Assembly (NCBI RefSeq): GCF_963678635.1
Contig: NC_087067.1
Coordinates: forward strand, 5,188,647-5,252,646
DNA length: 64,000 nt
DNA from: Symsagittifera roscoffensis
Taxonomy: Eukaryota; Xenacoelomorpha; Acoela; Convolutidae
Direction of reading: 5' to 3'
Below the pieces are notes generated by a model that worked only from the letters and a program-made list of their open reading frames with translations, was not told where the DNA came from and made no database searches. Shown one piece after another: positions 35,401-46,318 of the stretch. The first letter of the stretch is position 1. Each line of letters starts with the position of its first letter. The translations under genes and the position numbers were made by a program.

Positions 35401-37200
35401 TTAGTAGCTCTTTTAAGTGTTTTTAAAGGCTTTTGTGATAAAAATATCTTTTATTTTCAAATACAACCAGACCGCAAAGAAATGGTAGTCGCGGTTTTAT
35501 TTTTCTAAATAGTGTTAATTTTTTAGTTTTTGAAGAAAAAAATTCAGTTTTTTCATTTCACGGTATCAAAAATTTTCCGGTATTTACTGCAAAATTGAGA
35601 TGATTTTGAAAAATACAATTTCTGTGTTGAACGTAACGAGCTCCTAGGAGCTGTAAATTTGTCTGGTAAGTAGAATAGTTTAAGCGTCTAAACTCATTTT
35701 TATTTCAACCAGCGTGTAATAAAAAACCGTTTTTATCTCTAACAGTTAAACATATTCATACAAATTTTATCTACTATAGTGCAAAAAAGAACGAACATCC
35801 TCAATTGACTTTAGCGTTTTCCTGCATGACAGACGTATTTATTGTATTCATATTATTCATATGAACCAAAAAATAAGGAAAACTGGAGAAAAAATAATGT
35901 TTTGTTCTTTTTTATTCATCTTGATGGAAACTTCAAATCGACTCATTCAATGAAGAACAAAGAATTCTATCGCGTTCGTACAGAAAAATCATTAAAAATT
36001 GATAAGAAAAGCTCCTCGCTCACAGACACGCAAACATGTGTTTAATTTCGACCTTAAATAATGAATTTCTTATCCGTGGTACATTCCATTGACCCGAATT
36101 TTAAAAGTAAACAACTTTTCCTGAAATTACTAGTTCAAATTGGTCTCAACTGCGTCAAACTGGAAGTCCAAAGGTGAGAAAAATACTGCTCGTACATGGG
36201 CAAAAGAGCCCCTGAATGTTACATTTGCACTTAACGTTATGAAGTAAGTAGTTTTTGATTTATACAAATATAAAAAATGGAAATAATTCTCGAACAATTT
36301 TTTTTTTTTCCTCCCATATGTTAGGTAAAGCACAACAGGATATTTCTTGCAACTGTCATCCAATATTATGCATCAATTTAATTTGAAATGATTTGATTTG
36401 GTATAAATTCAGCTGTGCTTACTTGTTAATAGAACAAAATATATCGCAAATTAGTTGTTCCCAAATTGGACAAATTTGCCATTTTGAAATTATTTTAACC
36501 TTATTTAAACAATGACAGGTGATTCATCAGCTTATTTTTACCTCAGTAATGGTATGAAATTTTCGCAGTTGAGATTTTGAAGCTTGCCTCGAAAAAATTA
36601 GAGGCGAGAAAAACAACATGATTTCTTAATACATTTTCCCACCACGCAAATACAAGTTGATACCACATGTGAAGGTAAACTGTACTCAAGTCAAAAATCC
36701 AAAATGACAAGTTTTGTTGCCCCAAAAATTGCGTTTTTATGAATTTTTATCCTTAACTTATTCAGACAGACAAAACGAGATTTAAAAAAAACTGGAATTT
36801 TTAAGTGAAGATGCGTTGCAAAAAGTAACAGAAACACCGACTGAAAAGCGATTTTGCTATAAAAAGCACAGCAAAACTACAAAAAAGTGGTGCCTCCTTG
36901 CAATCAATTGCTTATTTGTTTCTTAGCTGAAAAAAATTTGCAAAAGGTGACTCACATAATTGATAAGAACGAAGCACTCCTAAATTGAAGAGTTTAAAAA
37001 ATGTATGATTTTGATGTGGTTTTGATCAAAACGCAGTTTTAAATTTCGTTGCAGCTTCTTTGTTGCTGATTAGTCATATTGAGGAACGAGAAAAAAAATT
37101 CGGAAAAAACGAGAATATTTTTTCCGAAAACAAATTGCTAATAAAAAGAAATTGAGCCCCTAAACAACTTTGGCTTCAGCATAGATGCCCCTGTCATAAG
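32431..37200. other. no gene seen; AT-rich intergenic or intronic DNA
   Basis: Frames of 60-80 codons here are AT-driven and show no domain, splice context or composition shift. A fragment at about 36.45-36.48 kb (TTCCCAAATTGGACAA) resembles the hairpin-ended family body. Confidence 0.45.
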
Positions 37201-37221
37201 GGTAAGGTTTTTGATTTAAGA

Positions 37222-37275
37222 TTATAATTTAGTTATTCTGCATGAAAACACAGTAAAAATTAGTATGAAGTAATG
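37222..37275 (+). repeat. direct repeat, unit 1 of 2
   Basis: About 54 bases beginning GATTATAATTTAGTTATTCT and ending TTAGTATGAAGTAA recur at 37981-38034 with two small changes. The downstream TATATGGATATCTCAAA also matches the hAT-like MITE interior near 38.36 kb, so this locus looks like a rearranged copy of the region 760 bp away. Confidence 0.75.
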
Positions 37276-37309
37276 GATATCTCAAATCATATATGGATAT
37301 CTCAAACTT

Positions 37310-37600
37310 TGATCTAGATTGTGTGTTTTGTCCCCTGCCACGGCAATGATAGTGTGCCAGAACGAGATCTCTTTTGACCTCTAGCTTCAAGCCTACCGCA
37401 GCCTATCCGATACAAGCTAAAAAATTGGTGTCACGTGCAAGGTCAAGAAAAGCTATGTTGAAAAAAAAATCAGTTGGTTTGCAAGGAAAAACTATGTACT
37501 GACTATTCTTCGACAGGCTGCATAGCCTTGGAATGATCCTCTGCGATTTGCAGTAAAAAATGCAAAATTCATTTAATTCGAAGTTAATCATAAACTAGTC
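37310..37600 (+). repeat. tRNA-derived SINE, copy S1
   Basis: Shares GCAATGATAGTGTGC, TTGACCTCTAGCTTCAAG and a tail ending CTCTGCGATTTGCAG with the SINE at 45822-46152. Its tRNA-like head is degenerate or missing. Confidence 0.65.
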
Positions 37601-37980
37601 TCAGGCTTCGGATTATAGAGTGCTTACATTTGTATTGTGTTTCTGGCGCGCAAACAGGTTGATGCAGTCCGGTAAAAAACTGTTTATCTTTTTGAACCGA
37701 CCCGCACTCAGTAAAAAGAGAACAGAATCGATTATATTATAATTATAATCATAGTTTTAGCAAAATTATAATAAATCATAAGCGCCAATTTTAGATGTTT
37801 AAACAATTTAATATCCATTTCAATGAAAGCATTTTTGGTGACAATTTAATAAATTTGAGTCAATTATAATTGATAACAATTTTTCCGAAAATATTTTATA
37901 ATCTCTTATAATCTATTATAATTGGTTATAATCCTTTTTTCTATCAAAAAATTATTTTACAAGAAAAATTAAAAATAATC

Positions 37981-38034
37981 GATTATAATTTAGTTATTCT
38001 GCATGAACACAGAGTAAAAATTAGTATGAAGTAA
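37981..38034 (+). repeat. direct repeat, unit 2 of 2
   Basis: Near-identical to 37222-37275. It straddles the end of an ATTATAATC array inside the CCCGCAC element, suggesting this is the original and the outer copy is derived. Confidence 0.7.
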
Positions 38035-38047
38035 GAAATCAGCAAAC

Positions 38048-38467
38048 CAGGGGCGGATAGGAGATTTTCTCGAAAGGTGGAGGCGGATTTTCAAAAAATG
38101 TCCAAAATATTTATCAACCTTTTCTAGGTCGACCAAATTGATTTTCCGAGCTCTGCCAAATCACTTAAAAGACCCTGTTTTAGCCAAATTTTGTGCGCCG
38201 CACGAAAACTTTCAAAGAAACAGGCCAAAAACGGCTTTTTTTTTAGGCTAGTTTTGGAAAATGTTTACCAAAAAATCGCGTTTTTTGGCGCGCGCTCCCC
38301 CTCAAAGTTAGTTTTTAGGTTTTTATTGTCGCCAAAGTCCAAAGGGTTCGTCACCATATATGGATATCTCAAAACAGTACAAAGAGCGAACCCTTTGGGT
38401 AGACAGGGGATCGAATCCCTGAAAAAAGGCGTCCACCCCTGCAACCCCCTCCCTAAATCCGTCCTTG
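38048..38467 (+). mobile_element. hAT-like MITE nested in the CCCGCAC element
   Basis: Starts CAGGGGCGGATAGGAG and ends CCCTAAATCCGTCCTTG. The flanks CAGCAAAC and TAGTAAAC match at 6 of 8 positions, an aged 8-bp duplication. The interior holds ACCCTTTGGGTAGACAGG and GGATCGAATCCCTG, also found in inverted form in other members. Confidence 0.8.
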
Positions 38468-38809
38468 TAGTAAACAGACAGTAAGAAAGTAAACAGTAAA
38501 CAATCAGAAAAGAAACCAACTGAAAAGCACACAAAACAAAACCAAAACAAAACGAAATGAAGCGATGACGTTTTTTGAATAAAAATGGATTATAATCGAT
38601 TAAAATGGATTATAATTCAATAAAATTTCAGAAAAGTTTTTTTTTCAAAAAGTAATTGATTACAATCGAATATAACGGGTTTTTGTTTCAAAAAATACTA
38701 ACATTTCAATCCATTTTTAATCGATTATAATCTCTTTTTTTGAAATTTATGGAGACTGACAATAAAAATCCATTTCAATCTATTATTTTCTCTTTTTACT
38801 GAGTGCGGG

Positions 38810-40060
38810 GAGGTGTTTTGCTTAGAGCCGAACTGTTTGAATTTTGATATTTTCTGGATGGAATAAAACATCTTAAGTGTTATCTTTTGTAGCAATTGAA
38901 AAATTAGAACGCCAAAATTGCATTAGTTATCATGCAATCTCTCAGCTTTTACCGGAAAAATTTTTTCGATTCGAAAAATTTTGCAGAAAAAAAACTCGTG
39001 TAAGCTTCTATTTCACTCTAAAAAATGCATTCACAATTTTCATAAATGAACGCTTTAAATTTCTCTCGTTTCCTTGGTTACTACAGTTTTTCGGAAGTGA
39101 AATGAGTTTTTAATGGTTTTCATACACATTCTTCGCATATAATTACCTTTTTTTTTTTACAAATTATGGCAATCGGCATTGATTGCTATTATCAATTAAT
39201 GTTTTTTATAAAAAGAGGATGTTAGTTTGAGCATTTTTTCTTGCCTGTCTAGATATGTAAAATAAATGTTGAATTTTCTGCTCGTTAGCATCAGCAGCTT
39301 TCGAGCAGCAGTGCATTAGATAATTGTGTAAATGAATGAAGAAAGAGGCAATTTTTCATTATTGGCTTGTCAAAAGGTTGCACTCAATGCGGATGCACAA
39401 TTACAATCGCTGCGAAGAGACATAAAAAGCCATAAAATTAGATGAAAATCCACGCAATTCCTTATTGATTTACTTCCCGTTTTTCCTCTAGTTATTTTTG
39501 TCTCCCGCAGTTTTTTCAATTAGCAATTGGATAAGGAATCTTATACAGTTCATGGATTTCTAAGCCATTGACCAATTTTTCTATTTGGTACATTAAATTG
39601 GCTAATTGGGAGAAAAAAATACAAGAATAAAAGAGTTTTATCAAGCATTTTCAAATGGAAATCTTGTCATCTGAGACCTTATATCATCTGAGACCTTAAA
39701 AAATAATTGCATTTCCCCCAACTCAATTTTTATTTTATGAGATAAATTGGCAAATTTCAATCAATCGAAAACTTCAAAAACACCTAGAAACAATTTATTC
39801 GGCTATTGGCTGCATTCGCTCTTCGATAAATTTATTATAGTGATTTTTTTCTTAAAAAAACTCTCCAATAAATGCTATTTTAAGTTTATTTCCACAAGTT
39901 TTATCATTTATGCAACTGGGTTATAAGAACTATAACGAGCATTGAAGCGACAATTTAAGAGCTGAAGATAACATAATAACTACTTTTGGAACAAATTTGC
40001 CAGCCCGACGTAACTTAAGTTGGTAGACTTTATGCTCGTCGCCAAAACCCGCAAAGCTAT
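38810..40060. other. no gene seen
   Basis: AT-rich sequence before the S/T/P-rich open frame. A 15-base unit ATCTGAGACCTTA is repeated twice at about 39.67-39.70 kb. Nothing else noted. Confidence 0.45.
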
Positions 40061-40081
40061 TTATCTGTGCGGGCTCAAAAT

Positions 40082-40402
40082 ATGACCACGATTTGTACGC
40101 CAACTTCTAGTTCCGGATTAAATTCCAGCGTTACAACTCCAGAAAAACCCACTCCCAATGTTTTAGAAGAAGTTTACAAGATTCCAGTTATTACAAGTCA
40201 AAATAAGAATCCAGTTGTGTCCGCACCAAACCAGAGTAACAAGGTTTTCATGTGGCGTAAAGACAGCAAAATGCATGATCAAATTATAGCTCCAAAAATT
40301 GTCCCCAGTCAAAATTCAAACGATGGCCAGTTAGCTATCAAAAAGTATAGCGATATCCATCCAAAAAACGCATATACATTTTCAGAACAGAATATCAATT
40401 AG
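40082..40402 (+). CDS. Ser/Thr/Pro/Asn-rich open frame, possible N-terminal exon of the channel
   Basis: From ATG at 40082 the frame is open for 106 codons to a TAG; it is open upstream to about 40019. The product starts MTTICTPTSSSGLNSSVTTP and is low-complexity, with no signal peptide. G+C is higher than the flanks and the bias looks coding. It lies 280-600 bases upstream of the first secure channel exon on the same strand and could be an alternative first exon, but I find no strong donor: AAAAA|gtatag near 40345 is the best, and acceptors before the frame are not phase 0. It may be intronic. Confidence 0.35.
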   Translation: MTTICTPTSSSGLNSSVTTPEKPTPNVLEEVYKIPVITSQNKNPVVSAPNQSNKVFMWRKDSKMHDQIIAPKIVPSQNSNDGQLAIKKYSDIHPKNAYTFSEQNIN

Positions 40403-40680
40403 AAAGTTGCTGTTTTTTTCTAGGTTTTTTGGGCAAATTTTGGATGAATTTATTTTGATGTTTAGAGATCAAAATTTATTTTTTGAACTACAATTTTTTT
40501 TCCAAAAGGCGCTTTGAAAACTGAGCATTTTAGTTTTTCGTTATTAGACAAAGGTAAAATGAAACTAATTGTTAAACATGGACATCGCTATAACCTGAAA
40601 GAACACCTCAAACTTTACCTCTGAACTCCCCTGGATCAACTAATCCTGGCAATGAAAACCAAATCTCCTCTCCTGGAAAG

Positions 40681-40863
40681 AGTCTGAAACAGTTGGTGAG
40701 TCACAGCATAGACATTGCCGTGTTTCAGATGAGTCCCAGACAGGTCAAGGTCAAGTTCGCCTTCCTCACTGTCGGGGACGTGGACACTAAGTCGCAGAGG
40801 TTCGTGACCGAAGTGCTGATTCAGGCCAAGTGGGTGGAGCCTAAATTGAGGGGACTCACAGAC
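40681..40863 (+). CDS. pLGIC exon 1 of 6 seen: beta1-beta2 and loop D
   Basis: Encodes the first strands of a pentameric ligand-gated ion channel. After KQLVSHSIDIAVFQMSP, the segment VKVKFAFLTVGDVDT followed by AKWVEPKLRG matches the conserved start of the extracellular domain, in which W-x-D/E-P-x-L marks loop D. The donor is GAC|gtaagt at 40864, phase 0. Two acceptors are possible: after GGAAAG at 40680 or after GAAACAG at 40692; both keep phase 0. The frame stays open upstream to 40594, so the exact start is unsettled. No signal peptide is encoded here; it must come from an upstream exon if present. Confidence 0.9.
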
Positions 40864-41564
40864 GTAAGTTTTGTTTTATATCTCATCTTCGCTTTAATTT
40901 TTATCAAAAGTTAACAATTTTCCGAAAAACGATATCACATATTATATCTCTTAACATAGTAATACATAATCATAATCATTTTCTGAACTTAATACTTATT
41001 GAGAAAGAAAACATTAATTATTCATTATCCACGGAGCTCCACTGCTGGTAAAATTATTGTTGTTGTCTTAATATCCTAATCAGAAATTGCTACAGAGAAT
41101 TTACGAAACAAATGTAACGTTCAGGATTCGGCAAAGATACAAGCAATTTTTTTTGTATTCAAATATTTAAAAAAATTTGGTGTGTCCACAATCGAATCCA
41201 AGTTTGGTTTGGTTTACAAAAAGTTTTGCTGTTTGAATAACGATTTTTGAATTTAAAAATTTCAAAACAGCTTTAGGAATATCGAAATGATTAGTTTAAT
41301 TAACCTGATAATTTTTGCAGGAGCAAGTGGTTAGTATTGTATGATTAAATTCCTCAATGTAGCTTTCCTTAAATAACGGCTGACATCATTTAACAAGGTG
41401 CAACGGCGAATATGAAATAATAGCTGAAGGTTGCAATAAATAGATTAAGTAGTTCAATTCTTTTTAGTTTGTTCTTTTGGGAGAGGGGAGGATTGGTGGA
41501 GGACAATTAACATTTGAAGTTCAGTTGTGCACTTAATAGGCGCACAAAAAGGTAACTGTTTTTC

Positions 41565-41965
41565 ATGGATTCCAATTACAAATTTTCCATGGATTCCGCT
41601 CTGAAATATGTGTAACGTAGGTTTTATCGACACATTTTTTGGTCGCGGATTCCGCAATGAGCAAATATAGCTAGTTGTAACGGAATCCGCATTACTAGCA
41701 GATTCCGCAAATTGTAAGCGGATCCCACAAATGTAGGCGAATTCCGCTTACAATTTGCAGATTCAGCTTACAGTTGCTCATACCGCGGCAGCGTAATTTT
41801 CCCATACACACAAATTAGTTTTTGTTTTCGGATTTTGCAACTTGTTCCGGATCCCGCAACTTTTGAACGATACAGTGCTTCAGCTTATTTTCTCGAAATC
41901 TAAAACAGTAAAGAAGATCAAAATAAACTAGCAATGTTGCGGATTCCGAAACAAATATTTTTTTC
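41565..41965. repeat. GCGGAATCCGC motif cluster, copy 2
   Basis: Multiple direct and inverted copies of GCGGATTCCGCAA and GCAAATTGTAAGCGG-like units lie in the first large channel intron, as at 10000-10320. It is probably the same non-autonomous element family. No coding capacity. Confidence 0.65.
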
Positions 41966-41969
41966 GACC

Positions 41970-43440
41970 TAGTGCAAAATGTGCTCGTAAATCTCAAAAT
42001 ACGCGTCTTAAGGAAATGCACAATTTTTTTCTTGTACAAAACTTTCATGAACGTGGCCAAAAACAGCGGCCTTGGTCTACTTCTTCGAAACTTCGCGACG
42101 TTTTTTCCGTGTTAGAGTCTTATGTGCTTGCCTTTAAAAAAATCCAAGGCCCGCTCCTTCTTCAAAGTTCGTTTAGGCACGACTCTGTCACATGTTCAAG
42201 AAGAAGCTTGCGATGTGTATAAAAGAGTTTTTTGGAACATTTTAAAGTAAAATTCCATTCAAAAAGTTTTTAAGAGAAAAGTTGCAATAATCGACATGAC
42301 ATAAAAATCAAAAACCACTTAAAAGCAGATGATTTAATGATAGGAAGCTTTTTTGATAGTTAACGGTTTAGTTCTAATGAAGGTTCTTAAATCGGCGCTG
42401 GTCACCAAAATATCCTATGTACCACAATTCTTGTTCAAAACTTTCAACTTAAACCAATTTTGCACCATTATCGTACAGCCAAAATAATTCAGCGTATGAG
42501 CTTTCGTGGGCATTTTTGCGTTTTTTAAGTGGAAGTTGAAGTGAATGAAAAATTTTTAATCAAAAATAGGAATCTTGATTTTTTTGACCAACAACAAATT
42601 TTGTGTTTAAAAAGGAAAATTACAAATCATTTGATTAATCGAGGAAAAGCCTGTCTTGAAATGGATTTCAACTCAGTTATTCATGAAATCCATTTTCCGT
42701 CTATCTGGTTATTTTTCAGCCTATTAATTATTTTTGCGAGTTTTTTCGAAATTTTCTGGATTTGATTTTGATTGAATGGGTGTCACATAATTTTGCTTTA
42801 ATTTATCGTTGTCCCTTGATATGCATGTGTCCATTAATACTTTAATCAAAATATTTGTTACAACTTAATCCATTTTTTTTATTCATAAAAATTTTGTTCT
42901 GTAAATATATGGAATCATAGAACATTTGTGTAGTTTCATTTGAAAGAGTGCATTTGTTTTTTGTATAAGTAATCAGTGTTATCCAAAGAAAAAAAACGAT
43001 TGTTCACTGAGACAGTTCCAGTTTAAAGCGTTTACCCGCTCCTCAACTAAGCGTCAGTTTTGTGGTGTGACGAGTAGTTCTACAAGGTTTAATATGAAAA
43101 CCAATTGTGTCTTAGCCTTATTAGTCCGCATGCTAATTTTCATTTTGTTCGGACGATACAAACAAAAAAATTTGTAAAATTTTGCAAGTGGTTGGGGGAC
43201 GAGTATAAAGAGCCCATTGTGATTTTGAAAATAAATCCAAACTAAATTTTACAAATTAATTGCCAAAACCTTTTTCAGCTCGGTAAATTCATTAAATCAG
43301 TTTAGTTTTTGTCTCAAATCCAAAAAAGGAGTAGGGAAAATGTGTAATTGGCCTAATTTTTATAATCAGACAGTTTTGGCGAAAGAAATATTAAATTCCA
43401 CCAGACATTTTGTGAAAAGTTTGTCTACATGAGTTTAAAT
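41970..43440. other. intronic AT-rich DNA, nothing recognised
   Basis: Part of the 3.3-kb intron 40864-44157. Frames here are AT-driven; no element ends were recognised. Confidence 0.45.
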
Positions 43441-43459
43441 GTGAAAAAAATTACGATTT

Positions 43460-43787
43460 GTCAAACTGTGGGAATTAAAACTTGCCCATTCGGCCATGTT
43501 CTAGACTAACTAACGCGTGTTTTGAAAATTCAATGTATGACACCGAAAGTTTAATGCAATTCATATATGGGTGGTATTTTTTATTGCACTCAAATTGTCC
43601 CAAATTGATTTGCGAGGCGTTAATTGGTCACATTGATTTTCTGAATGGACTCCATGCTCAGCACTTAAGATTTGATATTGGTGGCAAATTTATATCATAA
43701 AAAAACTACCAAAAAACTTAAAACTAGCTAAAATTTAGTCAGAAATATCAGAACAATGCGCTGATAAAAATGACTAGTCTTGTTGTT
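43460..43787 (+). repeat. hairpin-ended repeat family, diverged fragment
   Basis: CAAATTGTCCCAAATTGATT and a terminal ATCAGAACAATGCGCTGAT plus GACTAGTCTTGTT recall the body and 3' end of the family at 24.7 kb. The 5' hairpin is not seen. It lies in the channel intron before the exon at 44158. Confidence 0.4.
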
Positions 43788-44157
43788 TTACATAAAATTA
43801 TATTTTCAAAGATGTTTTTCATCATTTTAGTAAAAAGTTTGAACAAAGCTATTAAAAAAACAAAGGGTTTAGGGTTGTTTTTTTCTAATCAAATTTGTGG
43901 TTGAACATTGCTTAGCATACATTATTTTTAATTAGAGAAATTATTTGACTAGCAATTTCTATTACAGAATTTTGCTTTTAAACGCAACATATAAACGTTT
44001 TATTTAACGTTTTTTTTGTCATTTTTTTGAAAGTTAACATTGAAATTAGATATGGTTCTTACATAAGAAACTGTAGAACAGCTTATCATGTTATTGGGAC
44101 CAAATGCTCCTCAGAAAACCTTTCCTTAAAACTTTTCACTGTCTTTGGATATTGCAG

Positions 44158-44358
44158 GCGAGCCAGGTTGAGAAGATTGAAGAGCTGTGGGATCCGAAGC
44201 TGAAGATCCAGAATCTGGAGGAGATCAAAGGCGGCAGGGATGAGAAATGGCACACGATCAAACTGGGCGAAGTGGACCCAGTGGTCGTGTACAGACGACG
44301 TCTGAAGGGCAGCTTCTACGAAAACATGGAGCTCAAAGACTTCCCCAGAGATGTACAG
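44158..44358 (+). CDS. pLGIC exon 2: loop A to the Cys-loop position
   Basis: The acceptor ggatattgcag ends at 44157 and the donor CAG|gtaaaa follows at 44359, both phase 0. The peptide has EELWDPKLKIQN (the W-x-P...N signature of loop A), then DPVVVYRRRLKGSF, then MELKDFPRDVQ. In classical receptors the last segment is C-x6-F-P-F-D-x-Q-x-C. Here the F-P-x-D-x-Q core is intact but the first Cys position is Glu and the position of the second, in the next exon, is Ile. The channel therefore has no Cys-loop disulphide. The segment contacts the membrane domain and couples binding to gating in the family. Confidence 0.93.
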
Positions 44359-44379
44359 GTAAAAAAAGATTATTGTGGT

Positions 44380-44610
44380 TTCTGCGATTCGCAGAGGATC
44401 TATGAAAGGCTATCCAGCCTGTCAGTTAGTCTTATTTCCCCACATTCCAGACTGAGTTAATTTGTTGCGCGAAGCTCTTTTTTGCGACTCAAGGCCGTTT
44501 TTTTGCGTCTAGAACTTTCACGTGGTATTTTTAAGAGATGATTATAAACGGACTATGCTTAGACAGGCTGAATAGCCTTACATAGATTCTCTGTGAACCT
44601 CAGAAACCTC
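44380..44610. repeat. inverted SINE tail fragments
   Basis: 44385-44505 is a reverse-complement copy of the SINE 3' half seen at 46010-46150 (CTGCGATTCGCAGAGGATC, CCCCACATTCCAG). 44535-44605 is a direct copy of the tail (AGACAGGCTGAATAGCC). The two could pair in the transcript of this 780-bp intron. Confidence 0.6.
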
Positions 44611-45138
44611 TTTATAATTTCTTGGGATCCCAGCTTCGGCGGAACTAGTTTTGGATTCGCAGAGAGAAATAGTTTCGACTGGAAACAGGTTCGGGGATGG
44701 AACCCTTGAACAAATTTATGTTTGGCATTCATTTTGGTGCAATTTACAGACAAAAAAACGCTCGGCAAAAGTTAAAATTTCTTCAATATCCTTCAGGTTG
44801 GAAAAGAATAGAAAAATCAATAGTATCAGTGATATTAAGGGTATCTTTACTTCCTATTCAATTGTTTTATTTATGCTCGCTCTGGTTTTTTAAAATGCCC
44901 ACTGGGTGAGCTTTAATGATTTTTGGACAAATTTTCAAAAATGTTGAGCCTTTTTTTAAAATATATTTTGCTTTTTATGGAAAAATTTTCAGGATTTTTG
45001 AGAAATTTTATTAGAATTTGATTTTTATGGGCAAAATTCCTGGCATTTTGTACACTTTTTTAAAATATATTGTAGCAATTTATACAATTGAATCTGACTC
45101 AGCGGTTTAAAATTTTGCAATTTTGTCGGTTGTTCCAG

Positions 45139-45273
45139 GACATCTCTGTGATTCTGCGGAGTGAGTTGCCGACCAGTGAGATCGATTTGGTCCCTGACCC
45201 TGACGAGTTGAGCACAGTTGAAGTTTCTACTTTTCAGGACAAACAGGAGTGGAGCATGTATAAACATGTAGAT
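45139..45273 (+). CDS. pLGIC exon 3: strands beta7-beta9 of the extracellular domain
   Basis: The acceptor ggttgttccag ends at 45138 and the donor GAT|gtaagt is at 45274; both are phase 0. The peptide DISVILRSELPTSEIDLVPD continues the Cys-loop with D-I where C is usual and then runs into loop B territory; FQDKQEW plus SMYKHVD matches the conserved strand that precedes loop C. No adjacent-cysteine pair (nicotinic alpha-type loop C) is present in this or the next exon. Confidence 0.92.
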
Positions 45274-45519
45274 GTAAGTGTATTCAAGAGTGAGTCTAAT
45301 CAATCCTGCTTTTTCTTCATTTTATGACCCCCCATTTCAGTTTCTACCCTACCTCTAATATAATTATAAGTAAAATTGTCTTAAAATTGTTCATACGGCA
45401 AATAACCTATTAGATAAATAATATAAATTTAAATTATATAAATATTAAAATTATATATTAAAAAAATTTAGGCTCTTTCGCAAAACTCTCTTTTTAAAAA
45501 GCTTTAACTCAACGAACTC

Positions 45520-45745
45520 AGGCGCGGATCTAGGAATTTTTCGAGGGGGCGGATTTTCTTTAAAAATTTTGAAAAAAGGCCAAAAATGCGTTTTTAGGCA
45601 CTTTTTGGAAAATTTTGACCAAAAAACTGCGTTTTTTCAGCGTGCGCTCCCCCCTCAAAATTAGTATATATTGGCGCCCAAGGCGCCTTTAGAAAATTTT
45701 TAGGGTCCGTCACCAAAAACGGATATCTCAAAATAGTACAAAGGG
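45520..45745 (+). mobile_element. hAT-like MITE, 3'-truncated
   Basis: Left end CAGGCGCGGATCTAGG, interior CGAGGGGGCGGATTTTC and TTTTTGGAAAATTTTGACCA as in the family. The sequence breaks off after AAAAGCGGATATCTCAAAAT-like landmarks near 45.74 kb without the right end. It sits in the intron before exon 46181. Confidence 0.7.
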
Positions 45746-45821
45746 GGAGCTACTGCATATATTTGTGTTGAGGTGCCGGATTTTGTCTTTATCGATGTTT
45801 TTTTATTTTGATTATTATTTA

Positions 45822-46152
45822 TATAGAGGCACTTAGCACAGTGGTAAGGCGTTCACTTTGAAATCGTCAGATCATGTAATCGATCCCAAGCCATGGCAAT
45901 GATAGTGTGCGAGGACAAGCTCTCACTTGACCTCCAGCTTCAGGTCTACCACAACCTGACCAAATTTGGCTGCAATAGTGGTACCACGTAAAAAGTTCTA
46001 TACGCAAGTTCTAAAACGGCCTGGAGTCGCAAAAAACAGCTTCGCTCAGCAAAAATAACACTGACTGGAATGTGGGGAGATAATACAAATGGACTATCCT
46101 CGACAGCACTGTAAAGGCCTATTGATAGCTCCTCTGCGATTCGCAGGAACTA
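45822..46152 (+). repeat. tRNA-derived SINE, copy S2
   Basis: The head has an A box (TTAGCACAGTGGTAAGG) and a B-box-like ATCGATCCCAAG about 45 bases on. The body has GCAATGATAGTGTGCGAGG and TTGACCTCCAGCTTCAGG, and the tail ends CTCTGCGATTCGCAGGAAC. The tail ends about 30 bases upstream of the M1 exon, so the SINE lies within the acceptor region of that exon. Other copies: 37310 and 44380. Confidence 0.75.
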
Positions 46153-46180
46153 CAATTATTACAATTTATTATTTGTTTAG

Positions 46181-46318
46181 GTGTCGACGAAATTACCGGA
46201 GACTGATGATGATGACAATTTGGACGAGAACCCTTTCCTGAATATCCCCATCATCACTGCTACTGCTAGAGTGGCCAGAAGGTCCACATTTTTCTTCTGG
46301 AACGCCATTCTAATCATG
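46181..46318 (+). CDS. pLGIC exon 4: loop C and first half of M1
   Basis: Acceptor tttgtttag (46172-46180); donor ATG|gtaaat at 46319; phase 0 at both ends. An acidic stretch (ETDDDDNLDENP) corresponds to loop C, then NIPIITATARVARRS leads into the hydrophobic TFFFWNAILIM. The double Arg before aromatic residues is typical of the pre-M1/M1 border. The acidic loop C lacks vicinal cysteines and has no obvious aromatic box residue, so a classical cationic-amine site is not evident. Ligand unknown. Confidence 0.92.

Larger units (their letters stand above)
37701..38809. mobile_element. DNA transposon with perfect 22-bp CCCGCAC inverted ends
   Basis: CCCGCACTCAGTAAAAAGAG followed by AA at 37701-37722 is exactly inverted at 38788-38809. 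Just inside both ends are arrays of ATTATAATC/GATTATAAT variants (37725-37985 and 38580-38790). The 2-bp GA on each side may be a target duplication. A hAT-like MITE at 38048-38467 is inserted inside. No transposase frame is visible. A related element is at 47823-48881. Confidence 0.85.
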
